Assembly (NCBI GenBank): GCA_024234365.1
Contig: JACKOK010000002.1
Coordinates: 1-64,000, forward strand
Reading direction: 5' to 3'
Source of the DNA: Pseudomonadales bacterium
GTDB lineage: Bacteria > Pseudomonadota > Gammaproteobacteria > Pseudomonadales > Pseudohongiellaceae
DNA: 64,000 nucleotides
The notes beneath the pieces were generated by a model that was given only the letters and a program-made list of their open reading frames with translations, did no database searches and was not told where the DNA came from. Positions 44,358-52,910 of the stretch are shown piece after piece (within the stretch, counting starts at the first letter, position 1; each line of letters opens with the position of its first letter). Position numbers and translations under genes: made by a program.

Positions 44358-44739
44358 GCTGTTGTTCTCGTCTGTCGGACGCTTTACCGGCCTTGCGGAC
44401 TAGATCTGCCCAGTGTCGTTCGATCTTCTGCCTGATCTCGTCGTTGCTCAGCTTGCCAAGACCACTGCGCGCTAGAATAACGATGTCCACTGCGGGGAGC
44501 AAACTCTGCTTGTGTCTGAATGATTCACGCAACAGGCGTTTTACCCGGTTGCGTTGTACAGCCCTGGCAACGTTTTTCTTGGCGATCACCAACCCCAGCC
44601 GGGGAAAAGGTGTAGCGCTGTCATAGGCTAGTAGAAGGAGGTGCTGGCAGGAGACTTTGTAGCGGGCGTGCTTGAATACAGGTTGGAAATCTGCGGCACC
44701 CAGCAGACGCAGCTTCTTGCTAAAGCCAAAGTCAGACAC
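44347..44739 (-). CDS. rnpA: RNase P protein component
   Basis: RnpA (130 residues) is the protein subunit of RNase P, which trims 5' leaders of tRNA precursors. The conserved basic RNA-binding block RNRVKRLLRESFR (about 65-77) and GLVIAKKNVARAV are visible. The frame is open to 44808, which would run into rpmH, so the GTG at 44739 (VSDFGFSKKLRL) is chosen as start. It is the usual partner of rpmH upstream and yidD downstream. Confidence 0.93.
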   Translation of the reverse strand: MSDFGFSKKLRLLGAADFQPVFKHARYKVSCQHLLLLAYDSATPFPRLGLVIAKKNVARAVQRNRVKRLLRESFRHKQSLLPAVDIVILARSGLGKLSNDEIRQKIERHWADLVRKAGKASDRREQQHAG

Positions 44740-44780
44740 AGGTTCTTCGTTCTTGAGTACCGCAGAGGGTAATGGGCCTG

Positions 44781-44915
44781 TTAAGCAGACAGCTTGGCTC
44801 GGCCGCATGCGCGACGACGCTTGATGACAAGACGACCGCCACGAGTTGCCATGCGTGCACGGAAACCGTGTCTGCGAGCTCGTTTGATTAAGCTGGGTTG
44901 AAAAGTTCTTTTCAT
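44781..44915 (-). CDS. rpmH: 50S ribosomal protein L34
   Basis: L34 is a 44-residue, very basic ribosomal protein. Reading the minus strand from ATG at 44915 gives MKRTFQPSLIKRARRHGFRA, then RMATRGGRLVIKRRRACGRA and KLSA before TAA at 44781-44783, a textbook L34. It is next to oriC and is followed by rnpA after 41 bp. Confidence 0.97.
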   Translation of the reverse strand: MKRTFQPSLIKRARRHGFRARMATRGGRLVIKRRRACGRAKLSA

Positions 44916-44971
44916 GATGTTGTCCAGTTCGTTACTTGCAGTAGATTTTGCCGGAATTTAACCGAGCGCGA

Positions 44972-45000
44972 ATTCTAGTGGTTTCAAGCGCTTAATGCAA
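44972..45000 (-). promoter_or_regulatory. Predicted sigma70 promoter of rpmH-rnpA
   Basis: On the minus strand TTGCAT (44995-45000) and TAGAAT (44972-44977) are 17 bp apart and precede rpmH by about 57 bp. Confidence 0.6.
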
Positions 45001-45233
45001 TTCATTCGAGCAGAAAAACAAAGAAAATGCTGCATACCCAAGATGTCTAATTATAACAGTGGCTTACGTTTTATACGCTGTTGATAACATCTTATCCACA
45101 GGCGCTATTGAATAGTTTTTCCTCCTTTTTTACTTGAAAAAACATCGGTTTTTTTCAGAAAAGTTTTTATAACATATTGAAAATAAACAATAAAATAAAA
45201 CAAGAAAATCTCATAAAAGAAACTTGTAACGTG

Positions 45234-45262
45234 TGGATAACTCAAAGGTGGCGAGCTAGAAT
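45234..45262 (+). promoter_or_regulatory. Predicted dnaA promoter overlapping a DnaA box
   Basis: TGGATA (45234-45239) and TAGAAT (45257-45262) are 17 bp apart. The -35 lies within the perfect DnaA box 45232-45240, so DnaA would compete with RNA polymerase, consistent with the known autorepression of dnaA. Confidence 0.55.
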
Positions 45263-45312
45263 CCTTCTTTCCAGCGAAAACTCCAAGAGAATTATGGAAG
45301 GTAATAAGAAGA

Positions 45313-46788
45313 GTGGATTCGGTGAATTGGCAAAACTGTATTAGTTGTTTGAAAAATGAATTGCCCTCACAACAATTCAATACATGGATCAGACCCCTGC
45401 AGGCGGAAGTTTCCTCCAACGAGCTTCGTCTTTATGCTCCGAACAGGTTTGTTCTGGATTGGGTGAAAGAAAAATTCCTGAGCCGTATTCAGGAACTGTT
45501 GAGGGAGAATGCCAGCGGTCGTCCCGTCAATATTGTGATGGATATTGGTGCGCAGCGAACAAGCAGCAGCCCTGTTGCCAGGGGAGCCGTTCCGGAAACC
45601 GTTTCCAGGCTTGAGAATACCCTCGTCCACAACACCCTGCATGAGCCAGGGGCTTCAGCAGAGCCTCGCCCTGAACCTGTCAGCGCAGAACCTGCGAGCC
45701 GTGGCACATCGCTTATTCGTCGCAGCCCGCGCAATATGGAAGTGATTATTGATGGCAAGTTGCGCCATAAAGGCAGCCTCAACCCGGAGAATACCTTCGA
45801 CAATTTCATTGAGGGTAAATCCAACCAGCTTGCGCGGGCTGCCGCGATTCAGGTAGCGGAAAACCCGGGCGGCGCCTACAACCCTCTTTTTATATACGGT
45901 GGCGTGGGTCTGGGCAAAACCCATTTGATGCATGCGATCGGCAACTATCTGGTATCCCGTAAACCGGATGCCAAGGTGGTGTACCTGCATTCCGAAACAT
46001 TCGTGGCAACCATGGTGACCGCGTTGCAGCTTAACGCGATCAACGAGTTCAAGCGTTATTACCGCTCCGTGGATGCCCTGCTGATCGATGATATACAATT
46101 CTTCGCGGGCAAAGAGCGCTCACAGGAGGAGTTCTTCCATACCTTCAATGCCTTGCTTGAAGGGGGGCAACAGATTATCCTGACCAGCGATAGATATCAT
46201 AAGGAAATCAATGGCTTGGAAGAAAGGCTCAAGTCCCGTTTTGGTTGGGGCCTGTCGGTAGGTGTTGAGCCTCCGGAACTGGAAACCCGGGCGGCAATTC
46301 TGATCAACAAGGCAGAGCAGAGCAATGTGGAATTGCCGGGCGATGCCGCGATGTTCATTGCGCAACGCTTACGCTCCCATGTGCGGGAGCTGGAAGGTGC
46401 ATTGAAGAAAGTCATAGTGCACGCCAATTTTGTAGGCAGACCGATTGACCTGGAATTGGTCAAGGAAGCCTTGAAGGATCTGTTTGCCCTGCACGACAAA
46501 ATGGTCACGATCGACAATATTCAGCGTTCTGTTGCGGAGTATTACAAGATCAAGATGTCGGATATGCTCTCAAAACGGCGCAATCGGTCTGTTGCCCGCC
46601 CACGGCAGATGGCAATGAGTTTGTCAAAAGAGTTGACGAATCACAGCCTTCCGGAGATCGGTGATGCCTTCGGCGGTCGGGACCATACAACGGTTCTGCA
46701 TGCCTGCAAGCAGGTCAAGAATCTGAGAAGTACGTCCATGGACATCTCGGAAGACTACAATAACCTGCTGAGGGCGCTGGCAACCTGA
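45313..46788 (+). CDS. dnaA: Chromosomal replication initiator DnaA
   Basis: DnaA (491 residues) is an AAA+ ATPase that binds DnaA boxes and opens oriC. Domain I (NWQNCISCLKNELPSQQFNT), a variable domain II (about 85-150), Walker A GGVGLGKTHLM (about 196-206), Walker B LLIDDIQFF, and domain IV with the DNA-binding signature GGRDHTTVLHACKQ (about 455-468) are intact. The start is GTG at 45313, next to oriC. It begins dnaA-dnaN-recF-gyrB. Confidence 0.98.
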   Translation: MDSVNWQNCISCLKNELPSQQFNTWIRPLQAEVSSNELRLYAPNRFVLDWVKEKFLSRIQELLRENASGRPVNIVMDIGAQRTSSSPVARGAVPETVSRLENTLVHNTLHEPGASAEPRPEPVSAEPASRGTSLIRRSPRNMEVIIDGKLRHKGSLNPENTFDNFIEGKSNQLARAAAIQVAENPGGAYNPLFIYGGVGLGKTHLMHAIGNYLVSRKPDAKVVYLHSETFVATMVTALQLNAINEFKRYYRSVDALLIDDIQFFAGKERSQEEFFHTFNALLEGGQQIILTSDRYHKEINGLEERLKSRFGWGLSVGVEPPELETRAAILINKAEQSNVELPGDAAMFIAQRLRSHVRELEGALKKVIVHANFVGRPIDLELVKEALKDLFALHDKMVTIDNIQRSVAEYYKIKMSDMLSKRRNRSVARPRQMAMSLSKELTNHSLPEIGDAFGGRDHTTVLHACKQVKNLRSTSMDISEDYNNLLRALAT

Positions 46789-46847
46789 GCCGAGGTGATG
46801 CCGAATTCGATCACGAGCCTAATTCTATTAATAAGAGTGATATAGCT

Positions 46848-47957
46848 ATGTATTTTGCAATCGCAAGGGAAGCCATTCTCAAACCACTGCAACTGGTTTC
46901 CGGTGTTGTCGAAAGACGGCAGACATTGCCGGTGCTGTCCAATGTGCTGCTGTCCTTGAACAGCAGTGGTGAGTTGGCGATTACAGGAACGGATCTGGAG
47001 GTGGAGCTGATTGGCCGTGTACAGGTGGGTGGTAACACGACACCGGGTGAAATCACCGTACCGGCCCGCAAACTTGTCGATATCTGCAAATCTCTGGCGG
47101 ATGACGCGACACTCGAATTTACGGTAGACGATGGCAAAATGATCATCAAGTCCGGCCGCAGTCGTTTCAGCCTGGCTACCCTGCCCGCCAGCGAGTTTCC
47201 TGGCACGGAAGAGGAACCCGGCACGATAGAGCTATCAGTTCCGCAGCAGGCATTGAAGACCCTGTTGGACGGGACATCTTTTGCCATGGCGCAGCAGGAC
47301 GTTCGCTATTATCTCAACGGCATGCTGTTTGAGCTGGCATCCGATTATCTGCGTGTTGTGGCCACCGACGGCCACCGTTTGGCAATGCAGACACTCAAGA
47401 CGCAGAACAATATTGAAGCTCCTGTTCAATTGATTCTTCCCCGCAAGGGGGTGATCGAGCTTGGCCGCCTTCTGACAGGTGAGGAGGCAGATATTTCCAT
47501 TGTCTTCGGTCGCAACCATGTCCGTGCGAAGACAGCAGATGTCACCTTTACCTCGAAGCTCGTAGACGGCAAGTTCCCCGACTACAACCGGGTTTTACCC
47601 CGAGGTGGGGACAAGCTGGTTACCGGCGATCGCATGGAGCTGAAACAGGCTTTTGCCCGAACCTCCATTCTTTCGAACGAAAAATACCGTGGCGTGCGGG
47701 TTTTGCTGTCCAACGAGGAAATGCGGATTGTGGCAAATAATCCCGACCAGGAAGAAGCGGAGGAATCGGTATCTGTGGACTACCACGGCGAAGACCTGGA
47801 GATTGGCTTCAATGTGAGCTATCTCGTGGATGTCCTGACGGTTCTGAGCTCCGAACGGGTTCGCATGACCTTGATTGACTCCAATTCAAGCGCCCTGCTC
47901 GAAGCCGCTGATGGTGAAGGCGAAGCGCTTTATGTTGTGATGCCCATGCGCCTGTAA
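46848..47957 (+). CDS. dnaN: DNA polymerase III beta sliding clamp
   Basis: The beta clamp (369 residues) encircles DNA and tethers polymerase III and repair proteins. Three repeats of the clamp fold are visible; the N-terminus MYFAIAREAILKPLQLVSGV, TDGHRLAMQ and the C-terminal YVVMPMRL are family signatures, the latter ending in the invariant M-P-M-R-L. It is 59 bp after dnaA. Confidence 0.98.
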   Translation: MYFAIAREAILKPLQLVSGVVERRQTLPVLSNVLLSLNSSGELAITGTDLEVELIGRVQVGGNTTPGEITVPARKLVDICKSLADDATLEFTVDDGKMIIKSGRSRFSLATLPASEFPGTEEEPGTIELSVPQQALKTLLDGTSFAMAQQDVRYYLNGMLFELASDYLRVVATDGHRLAMQTLKTQNNIEAPVQLILPRKGVIELGRLLTGEEADISIVFGRNHVRAKTADVTFTSKLVDGKFPDYNRVLPRGGDKLVTGDRMELKQAFARTSILSNEKYRGVRVLLSNEEMRIVANNPDQEEAEESVSVDYHGEDLEIGFNVSYLVDVLTVLSSERVRMTLIDSNSSALLEAADGEGEALYVVMPMRL

Positions 47958-48007
47958 CGGGCGCATCTCCCCTACTCTGCACACGCAGGCAACACGTTTC
48001 CTAAACG

Positions 48008-49090
48008 ATGGCCAATATCCGCAGGCTGGACATTCTAAGAGTTCGCAATCTCAGCGAAGTTCAGATTCGGCCTGCGGATAGGGTCAATATCATTTATGGC
48101 AAAAACGGCAGTGGCAAAACCAGTCTTCTGGAGGCAATCCATCTGCTGGGTCTGGGCCGCTCCTTCCGTAGCGCCAAGCTTGAACCGGTGATTGATACCA
48201 ACGCCAATGACTGTGTCATTTTTTCGGAATTGGAAGAAGGTGTCTCTATCGGTTTGAACAGGACGCGCCGGGACGGACAAACCCTGAAACTCATGGGTGA
48301 GCGGCAGCGCAGTTGGATTGAAACGGCGCGCTATCTTCCCTTACAGATTATTAATTCCGACAGCTTTTCCCTTCTGGAAGGCAGCCCCAAGATTCGCCGG
48401 CGTTTTCTGGACTGGGGGGTGTTCCACGTGGAACATGAGTTTGCTCTGGCCTGGCGAAAAGTAAGCAAATGTCTAAGCCAGCGGAACCTGTTGCTCAAGC
48501 AGCGTCGCCTGGATGTAGAGCAGTTGCAGGCCTGGGATCAGGAATTGGCGCAGCAAGGTCAGCATATCGATGAATACAGAAAACGGTATGTGGCCCTGTT
48601 TCTCCCAGCCCTGGAACAGGTTTTGCCCGGACTCATCAGCTTGCCGGAATTACGGATTCGTTATGAAAGAGGCTGGGACGAATCGCTTAGCCTGGCTGAT
48701 GCCTTGCTACAACAGCGGGAAAGGGATCAGCGCTACGGAGCAACACAGAATGGGCCTCATCGCGCAGATCTGCAGATTCGTATCGGGCGCAACGCTGCAC
48801 ACGAGGTTTTGTCCCGGGGACAGCAAAAATTGCTGGTCAGTGCCATGAAGATAGCCCAGAGCCAATTGCTGCATCGTGTTTCCGGCAACAAAAGTGTTTA
48901 CCTCATCGACGACCTGCCCTCTGAGCTGGATATGGAAAACCGGAGCCGTATTTGTCAGCTCCTGGAGGAGCTGGGTTGCCAGATATTCATCACCTGCGTG
49001 GACGCGGAAGAGCTCGAAAATTGTTGGTCCAAAGAGCTAAGAGCGGGCAAGTTCCACGTGGAACATGGTAAAATAACGCCGCTTTGCTAG
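48008..49090 (+). CDS. recF: DNA gap-repair ATPase RecF
   Basis: RecF (360 residues) with RecO and RecR loads RecA at single-strand gaps. Walker A YGKNGSGKTSLLEA (about 30-43), the ABC signature LSRGQQKLL (about 263-271) and IDDLPSELD (Walker B and D-loop) are present. The two FHVEH peptides (residues ~139-143 and ~349-353) are produced by parS sites lying in the coding sequence. It lies 50 bp after dnaN and ends 65 bp before gyrB. Confidence 0.96.
   Translation: MANIRRLDILRVRNLSEVQIRPADRVNIIYGKNGSGKTSLLEAIHLLGLGRSFRSAKLEPVIDTNANDCVIFSELEEGVSIGLNRTRRDGQTLKLMGERQRSWIETARYLPLQIINSDSFSLLEGSPKIRRRFLDWGVFHVEHEFALAWRKVSKCLSQRNLLLKQRRLDVEQLQAWDQELAQQGQHIDEYRKRYVALFLPALEQVLPGLISLPELRIRYERGWDESLSLADALLQQRERDQRYGATQNGPHRADLQIRIGRNAAHEVLSRGQQKLLVSAMKIAQSQLLHRVSGNKSVYLIDDLPSELDMENRSRICQLLEELGCQIFITCVDAEELENCWSKELRAGKFHVEHGKITPLC
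48420..48435. promoter_or_regulatory. parS: parS centromere site 1 (inside recF)
   Basis: TGTTCCACGTGGAACA is a perfect 16-bp palindrome equal to the Pseudomonas-type parS core. ParB encoded at 36.3-37.2 kb is the expected ligand. It lies about 3.2 kb from oriC. Confidence 0.9.
49050..49065. promoter_or_regulatory. parS: parS centromere site 2 (3' end of recF)
   Basis: AGTTCCACGTGGAACA matches parS at 15 of 16 positions, only the outermost base differing. It is 630 bp from site 1 and lies just before the gyrB leader. Confidence 0.87.
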
Positions 49091-49155
49091 ATCAGGAATC
49101 AGCATGGGGCGCAGTTCCCCAGGTGTCAGAAGCGTGCTTTAGACAGGAGAAAACA

Positions 49156-51576
49156 ATGGCTCAGGATTCAAACTACAACTCATCAAGCATCAAGGTATTG
49201 AAAGGTCTTGATGCGGTGAGAAAAAGACCTGGCATGTATATCGGTGACACAGACGATGGCACGGGTTTGCATCATATGGTGTTTGAGCTGGTAGATAACT
49301 CCATTGACGAAGCGCTGGCGGGATATTGCGATGATATCCGCGTCATTATCCACCCGGGAGAAACGATCACGGTCTCCGATAACGGAAGGGGTATCCCCAC
49401 GGATATGCATGCCGAAGGGGTTTCTGCAGCAGAGGTCATCATGACAGTTCTGCATGCAGGGGGTAAGTTTGATGACAACAGCTATAAGGTCTCAGGGGGA
49501 CTTCACGGTGTTGGTGTGTCTGTCGTGAACGCACTTTCCGAGGAGTTGAAGCTGACGATTCGTCGTGCCGGCCAGGTACATGAACAGAATTATGTTCACG
49601 GCGTTCCGCAGGCGCCGTTGGCTGTTGTTGGCGAAACGGATGTCACCGGCACTGAAACCCATTTCAAGCCCTCTGCTGCCACCTTCTCCAATATCGAATT
49701 TCATTACGATATCCTGGCAAAGAAGCTGCGGGAATTGGCATTTCTTAATGCCGGAGTGTCGATTCAGCTGAAGGACGAAAGAACGGGAAAGTCTGATTTA
49801 TTCAAATATGAAGGGGGCTTGCAGGCGTTTGTAAGCTATCTGAATACCAATAAAGCGCCCGTGAATAAAATTTTCCACTTCTTTTCCGAGCGGCCAGAGG
49901 AAGGAATTTCCGTTGAAATTGCGCTGCAGTGGAACGACACCTATCAGGAAAACATCTTCCCCTATACGAACAATATTCCCCAAAGAGATGGCGGGACGCA
50001 TCTTGCCGGTTTTCGGGCAGCGTTGACGCGTGTGCTGAACTCCTACATCGATAAAGAACTGACCGCGAAAAAAGACAAGCAGGTCGCAACAACGGGAGAC
50101 GATGCAAGAGAGGGGCTGACAGCGATTATTTCGGTGAAAGTGCCAGACCCAAAATTTTCCTCTCAGACCAAGGACAAGTTGGTGTCATCCGAGGTGAAAG
50201 CGGTCGTTGAGCAGGAAATGACCAACTATTTCACCGATTATTTGATGGAAAACCCCCAGGAAGCGAAGGCGATTGTCGGCAAAATGATTGATGCCGCGAG
50301 AGCCCGGGAAGCGGCAAGAAAGGCGCGGGAAATGACCCGGCGCAAGGGAGCGCTTGATATAGCGGGCCTGCCGGGAAAACTGGCGGACTGCCAGGAGAAA
50401 GACCCGGCACTGTCCGAAATCTACATCGTGGAGGGTGATTCGGCTGGCGGCTCCGCCAAACAGGGGCGTAATCGCAAGAATCAGGCGATTCTTCCCCTTA
50501 AGGGCAAGATTCTGAATGTTGAGAAGGCCAGGTTCGACAAGATGCTGAGCTCTGCGGAAATAGGCACCCTGATCAAGGCCCTGGGATGTGGTATCGGTAA
50601 TGAAGAGTTCGCGCCGGAAAACCTGCGCTACCACAGCATCATCATCATGACCGATGCGGATGTGGATGGTTCGCATATCCGTACACTGCTGTTGACGTTT
50701 TTCTTCCGGCAAATGCGTGAGCTGGTGGAGCGTGGCCATATCTATATTGCCCAGCCACCTCTGTACAAGATCCGCAAAGGAAAACACGAACAATATTTGA
50801 AAGATGACGACGAGTTAGCGAAATATCAGATGCAGATCGCGTTAGATGGCGCAAGTTTGCATGTCAACGCCAGCGCGCCGGCAATCACCGGGGATGCGCT
50901 GGATGCGATTGTTCGTCAGTACAACCATACCTTCTCTATTGTTAAACGCCTGAACCGGCTCTACCCCTCCGAGGTTCTCGAGGCCATGATCTACACGCCG
51001 GAGCTTTCTTTGGCTGATCTGTCCGAGGCTGCGGTAACGCAATGGTGCCAGACCCTGTCTGAGAAACTGGCGCAGCTGCATCCCAAGACCGCCGGGGCTT
51101 ATCAAATCACCTCGGTGAAAGACAAAGAGCGCAATGTGTATCTGCCGCATGCCGTACAGTCTTTCCACGGGCTCACACGGGATTATCTGTTCGGCATGGA
51201 TTTCTTTGCTTCAGGCGAATACAAGGCCATCCTCAAGCTGGGCGCAACACTGGATGGTCTGATCGAAGACGGAGCCTATGTTCAGCGTGGAGAGCGTAAA
51301 CAGGAGGTTGCTTCCTTCGCTCAGGCCTTGAGCTGGCTGACCACCGATGCGATGAAGGGACATTACCTGCAGCGTTACAAGGGGCTGGGTGAGATGAATC
51401 CGGATCAATTGTGGGAGACCACCATGGACCCGGAGAGCCGCCGTATGCTTCAGGTGACTATCGAAGACGCCATCGGTGCCGATCAGCTGTTCACAACGCT
51501 GATGGGGGATCAGGTTGATCCGCGCCGTGAGTTTATCGAAAGCAATGCGTTGGCCGTACAAAATCTCGATATATAA
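49156..51576 (+). CDS. gyrB: DNA gyrase subunit B
   Basis: GyrB (806 residues) is the ATPase subunit of gyrase, which supercoils DNA. The GHKL motif ELVDNSIDEALAG (about 42-54), DNGRGIPTDMHAEG, GGLHGVGVSVVNAL, the TOPRIM EGDSAGGSAKQGRNRKNQ and the C-terminal DPRREFIESNALAVQNLDI are intact. The open frame begins at 49084, overlapping recF, but the ATG at 49156 with AGGAG upstream gives the family N-terminus. It is the last gene of the dnaA cluster. Confidence 0.98.
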   Translation: MAQDSNYNSSSIKVLKGLDAVRKRPGMYIGDTDDGTGLHHMVFELVDNSIDEALAGYCDDIRVIIHPGETITVSDNGRGIPTDMHAEGVSAAEVIMTVLHAGGKFDDNSYKVSGGLHGVGVSVVNALSEELKLTIRRAGQVHEQNYVHGVPQAPLAVVGETDVTGTETHFKPSAATFSNIEFHYDILAKKLRELAFLNAGVSIQLKDERTGKSDLFKYEGGLQAFVSYLNTNKAPVNKIFHFFSERPEEGISVEIALQWNDTYQENIFPYTNNIPQRDGGTHLAGFRAALTRVLNSYIDKELTAKKDKQVATTGDDAREGLTAIISVKVPDPKFSSQTKDKLVSSEVKAVVEQEMTNYFTDYLMENPQEAKAIVGKMIDAARAREAARKAREMTRRKGALDIAGLPGKLADCQEKDPALSEIYIVEGDSAGGSAKQGRNRKNQAILPLKGKILNVEKARFDKMLSSAEIGTLIKALGCGIGNEEFAPENLRYHSIIIMTDADVDGSHIRTLLLTFFFRQMRELVERGHIYIAQPPLYKIRKGKHEQYLKDDDELAKYQMQIALDGASLHVNASAPAITGDALDAIVRQYNHTFSIVKRLNRLYPSEVLEAMIYTPELSLADLSEAAVTQWCQTLSEKLAQLHPKTAGAYQITSVKDKERNVYLPHAVQSFHGLTRDYLFGMDFFASGEYKAILKLGATLDGLIEDGAYVQRGERKQEVASFAQALSWLTTDAMKGHYLQRYKGLGEMNPDQLWETTMDPESRRMLQVTIEDAIGADQLFTTLMGDQVDPRREFIESNALAVQNLDI

Positions 51577-51577
51577 C

Positions 51578-51596
51578 AATAGCTTGCGCTATTTTA
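51578..51596 (+). terminator. Weak hairpin between gyrB and plsC
   Basis: AATAGC-TTGC-GCTATT followed by TTTA directly after the gyrB stop makes a 6-bp AT-rich stem with a short T run. It could end gyrB transcription, but it is weak. Confidence 0.35.
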
Positions 51597-52328
51597 CTGC
51601 TTGCCGGGAGTGATAATGTCAATATTCTCGGCAAGCCATTGTGCGTAGGCATCGCTGACCTCATTTGCCGTTTTCCCATCTACCTCGATAGGGGCGCCGA
51701 AGCGCAGGCGAATGATACCCGGGTGTTTGATCAGGGAATGGGCCGGCCAGCAATCCCCCGCATTGTGAATAACGGGCAGTACCGGAGTGTTGGCGGCCAC
51801 TGCCAGTTTTGCACCTCCGCGCGAGAGCGGTTTTAACTCGCCCGCCTTGCTGCGCGAACCCTCGGGAAAAATCACGATATTCAATCCATCCTTCAGGCGC
51901 CGGGTTCCTTCACGAAGAAGTGTCCGGCCGGCTTCCCGGGGTTTGCTGCGATCAATGGCGATGGGTTTTTGCAGGCTCATGGCCCAACCCCAGAAGGGAA
52001 TACTGAGCAGTTCTTTCTTGAGAATGGGGCAAACCGGCGATACGGCATCGTAGAGGAAAATGGTTTCCCAGGCGCTTTGGTGGGTGCTGAGAACAACCAC
52101 GGGGGTGTCCGGAATATGTTCAGCCCCCTGAATGTCATAACGCACACCGCAAACCAGACGAAGCCACCACTGTACGAAGCGGCACCAGGCAGCATAGATA
52201 AAAAAACGTCTTTTCAGAGGAATGAACCAGAATACGACGATGCAGATCAGTGAAATGACGATGGTGGCTAAAAAATAACCAGCATAAAACAACAAAGAGC
52301 GGAGTGTATTCAAAGCGCGATTAAGCAT
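51594..52328 (-). CDS. plsC: 1-acyl-glycerol-3-phosphate acyltransferase (PlsC family)
   Basis: A 244-residue inner-membrane acyltransferase that adds the second acyl chain of phosphatidic acid. An N-terminal membrane helix (about 10-32), the catalytic block THQSAWETIF (an HX4E form of the usual HX4D motif), and FPEGSRS (about 155-161) are visible. It is the last gene of glyQ-glyS-gmhB-plsC, as at the Pseudomonas origin, where the homologue is called lptA. Confidence 0.9.
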   Translation of the reverse strand: MLNRALNTLRSLLFYAGYFLATIVISLICIVVFWFIPLKRRFFIYAAWCRFVQWWLRLVCGVRYDIQGAEHIPDTPVVVLSTHQSAWETIFLYDAVSPVCPILKKELLSIPFWGWAMSLQKPIAIDRSKPREAGRTLLREGTRRLKDGLNIVIFPEGSRSKAGELKPLSRGGAKLAVAANTPVLPVIHNAGDCWPAHSLIKHPGIIRLRFGAPIEVDGKTANEVSDAYAQWLAENIDIITPGKQ

Positions 52329-52334
52329 GAGAGC

Positions 52335-52889
52335 TCACGATGCTATTGTGGTGCCCAGCAAGGAGTCCACATAATCCTTTAGATTCCCGAAAACCTGAAC
52401 GCCATCGAGTTCATTCGGTGTCGATTCGGCAAGAGTCCCCTCCCCCTTTCCGGTTCTGACCAGGACGGGAATACAGCCAGCCAGTTTGGCGCACAGCAGG
52501 TCTTTGCCGCTGTCTCCCACAAAGGGAGCTCCGCTGACACTGATGCCGAACTCACATTCAATCTGTTCCAGGAGGCCCGTTTTGGGTTTGCGGCACTCGC
52601 AGTCTTCATCCGGGCCGTGGGGGCAGAAAAACACGCCGCTGATCTCCCCGCCCTGCTCTTCCACCAGAGCGCACATCTTGTCGTGCATGGCGGCCAGTTC
52701 GAATTCGTCGAAGTAGCCACGGGAGATTCCGGACTGATTGGTTGCCACAGCAACGGTATACCCGGCTTTGCTGAGCCGGGCGATGGCATCGATGCTGCCC
52801 GGAATTGCCAGCCATTCTTCAGCCGACTTCACATATTCATCCGAATCCTCGTTGATGACACCGTCTCTGTCCAGAATGATCAGTTTCAT
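52335..52889 (-). CDS. gmhB: D-glycero-beta-D-manno-heptose-1,7-bisphosphate 7-phosphatase
   Basis: GmhB (184 residues) is a HAD-family phosphatase in ADP-heptose synthesis for LPS inner core. The nucleophile motif LDRDGVINEDSDEYV (about 6-20), NQSGISRGYF, and the zinc-binding cysteine cluster CPHGPDEDCECRKPKTG (about 108-124) are diagnostic. It sits between glyS and plsC with short gaps. Confidence 0.94.
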   Translation of the reverse strand: MKLIILDRDGVINEDSDEYVKSAEEWLAIPGSIDAIARLSKAGYTVAVATNQSGISRGYFDEFELAAMHDKMCALVEEQGGEISGVFFCPHGPDEDCECRKPKTGLLEQIECEFGISVSGAPFVGDSGKDLLCAKLAGCIPVLVRTGKGEGTLAESTPNELDGVQVFGNLKDYVDSLLGTTIAS

Positions 52890-52910
52890 CGTGGGCTCCG
52901 CATGTGCAGC

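Larger units (their letters stand above)
44916..45312. other. oriC: Chromosomal replication origin oriC (rpmH-dnaA gap)
   Basis: This 397-bp gap has perfect DnaA boxes TTATCCACA at 45092-45100 (+) and 45232-45240 (-) and a one-mismatch box (TTATCAACA) at 45079-45087 (-). Between them, 45105-45230 is extremely AT-rich with poly-T and poly-A tracts, a plausible unwinding element. It sits between rpmH (-) and dnaA (+), where gene polarity switches, which is the origin site in Pseudomonas-type chromosomes. The rpmH and dnaA promoters are also inside it. Confidence 0.88.

Noticed and set aside
51594..52328. Loss of catalytic motif in the PlsC-type enzyme (HX4E for HX4D)
   Set aside because: HX4E is found in functional members of this origin-linked acyltransferase family, so it is not taken as inactivation.
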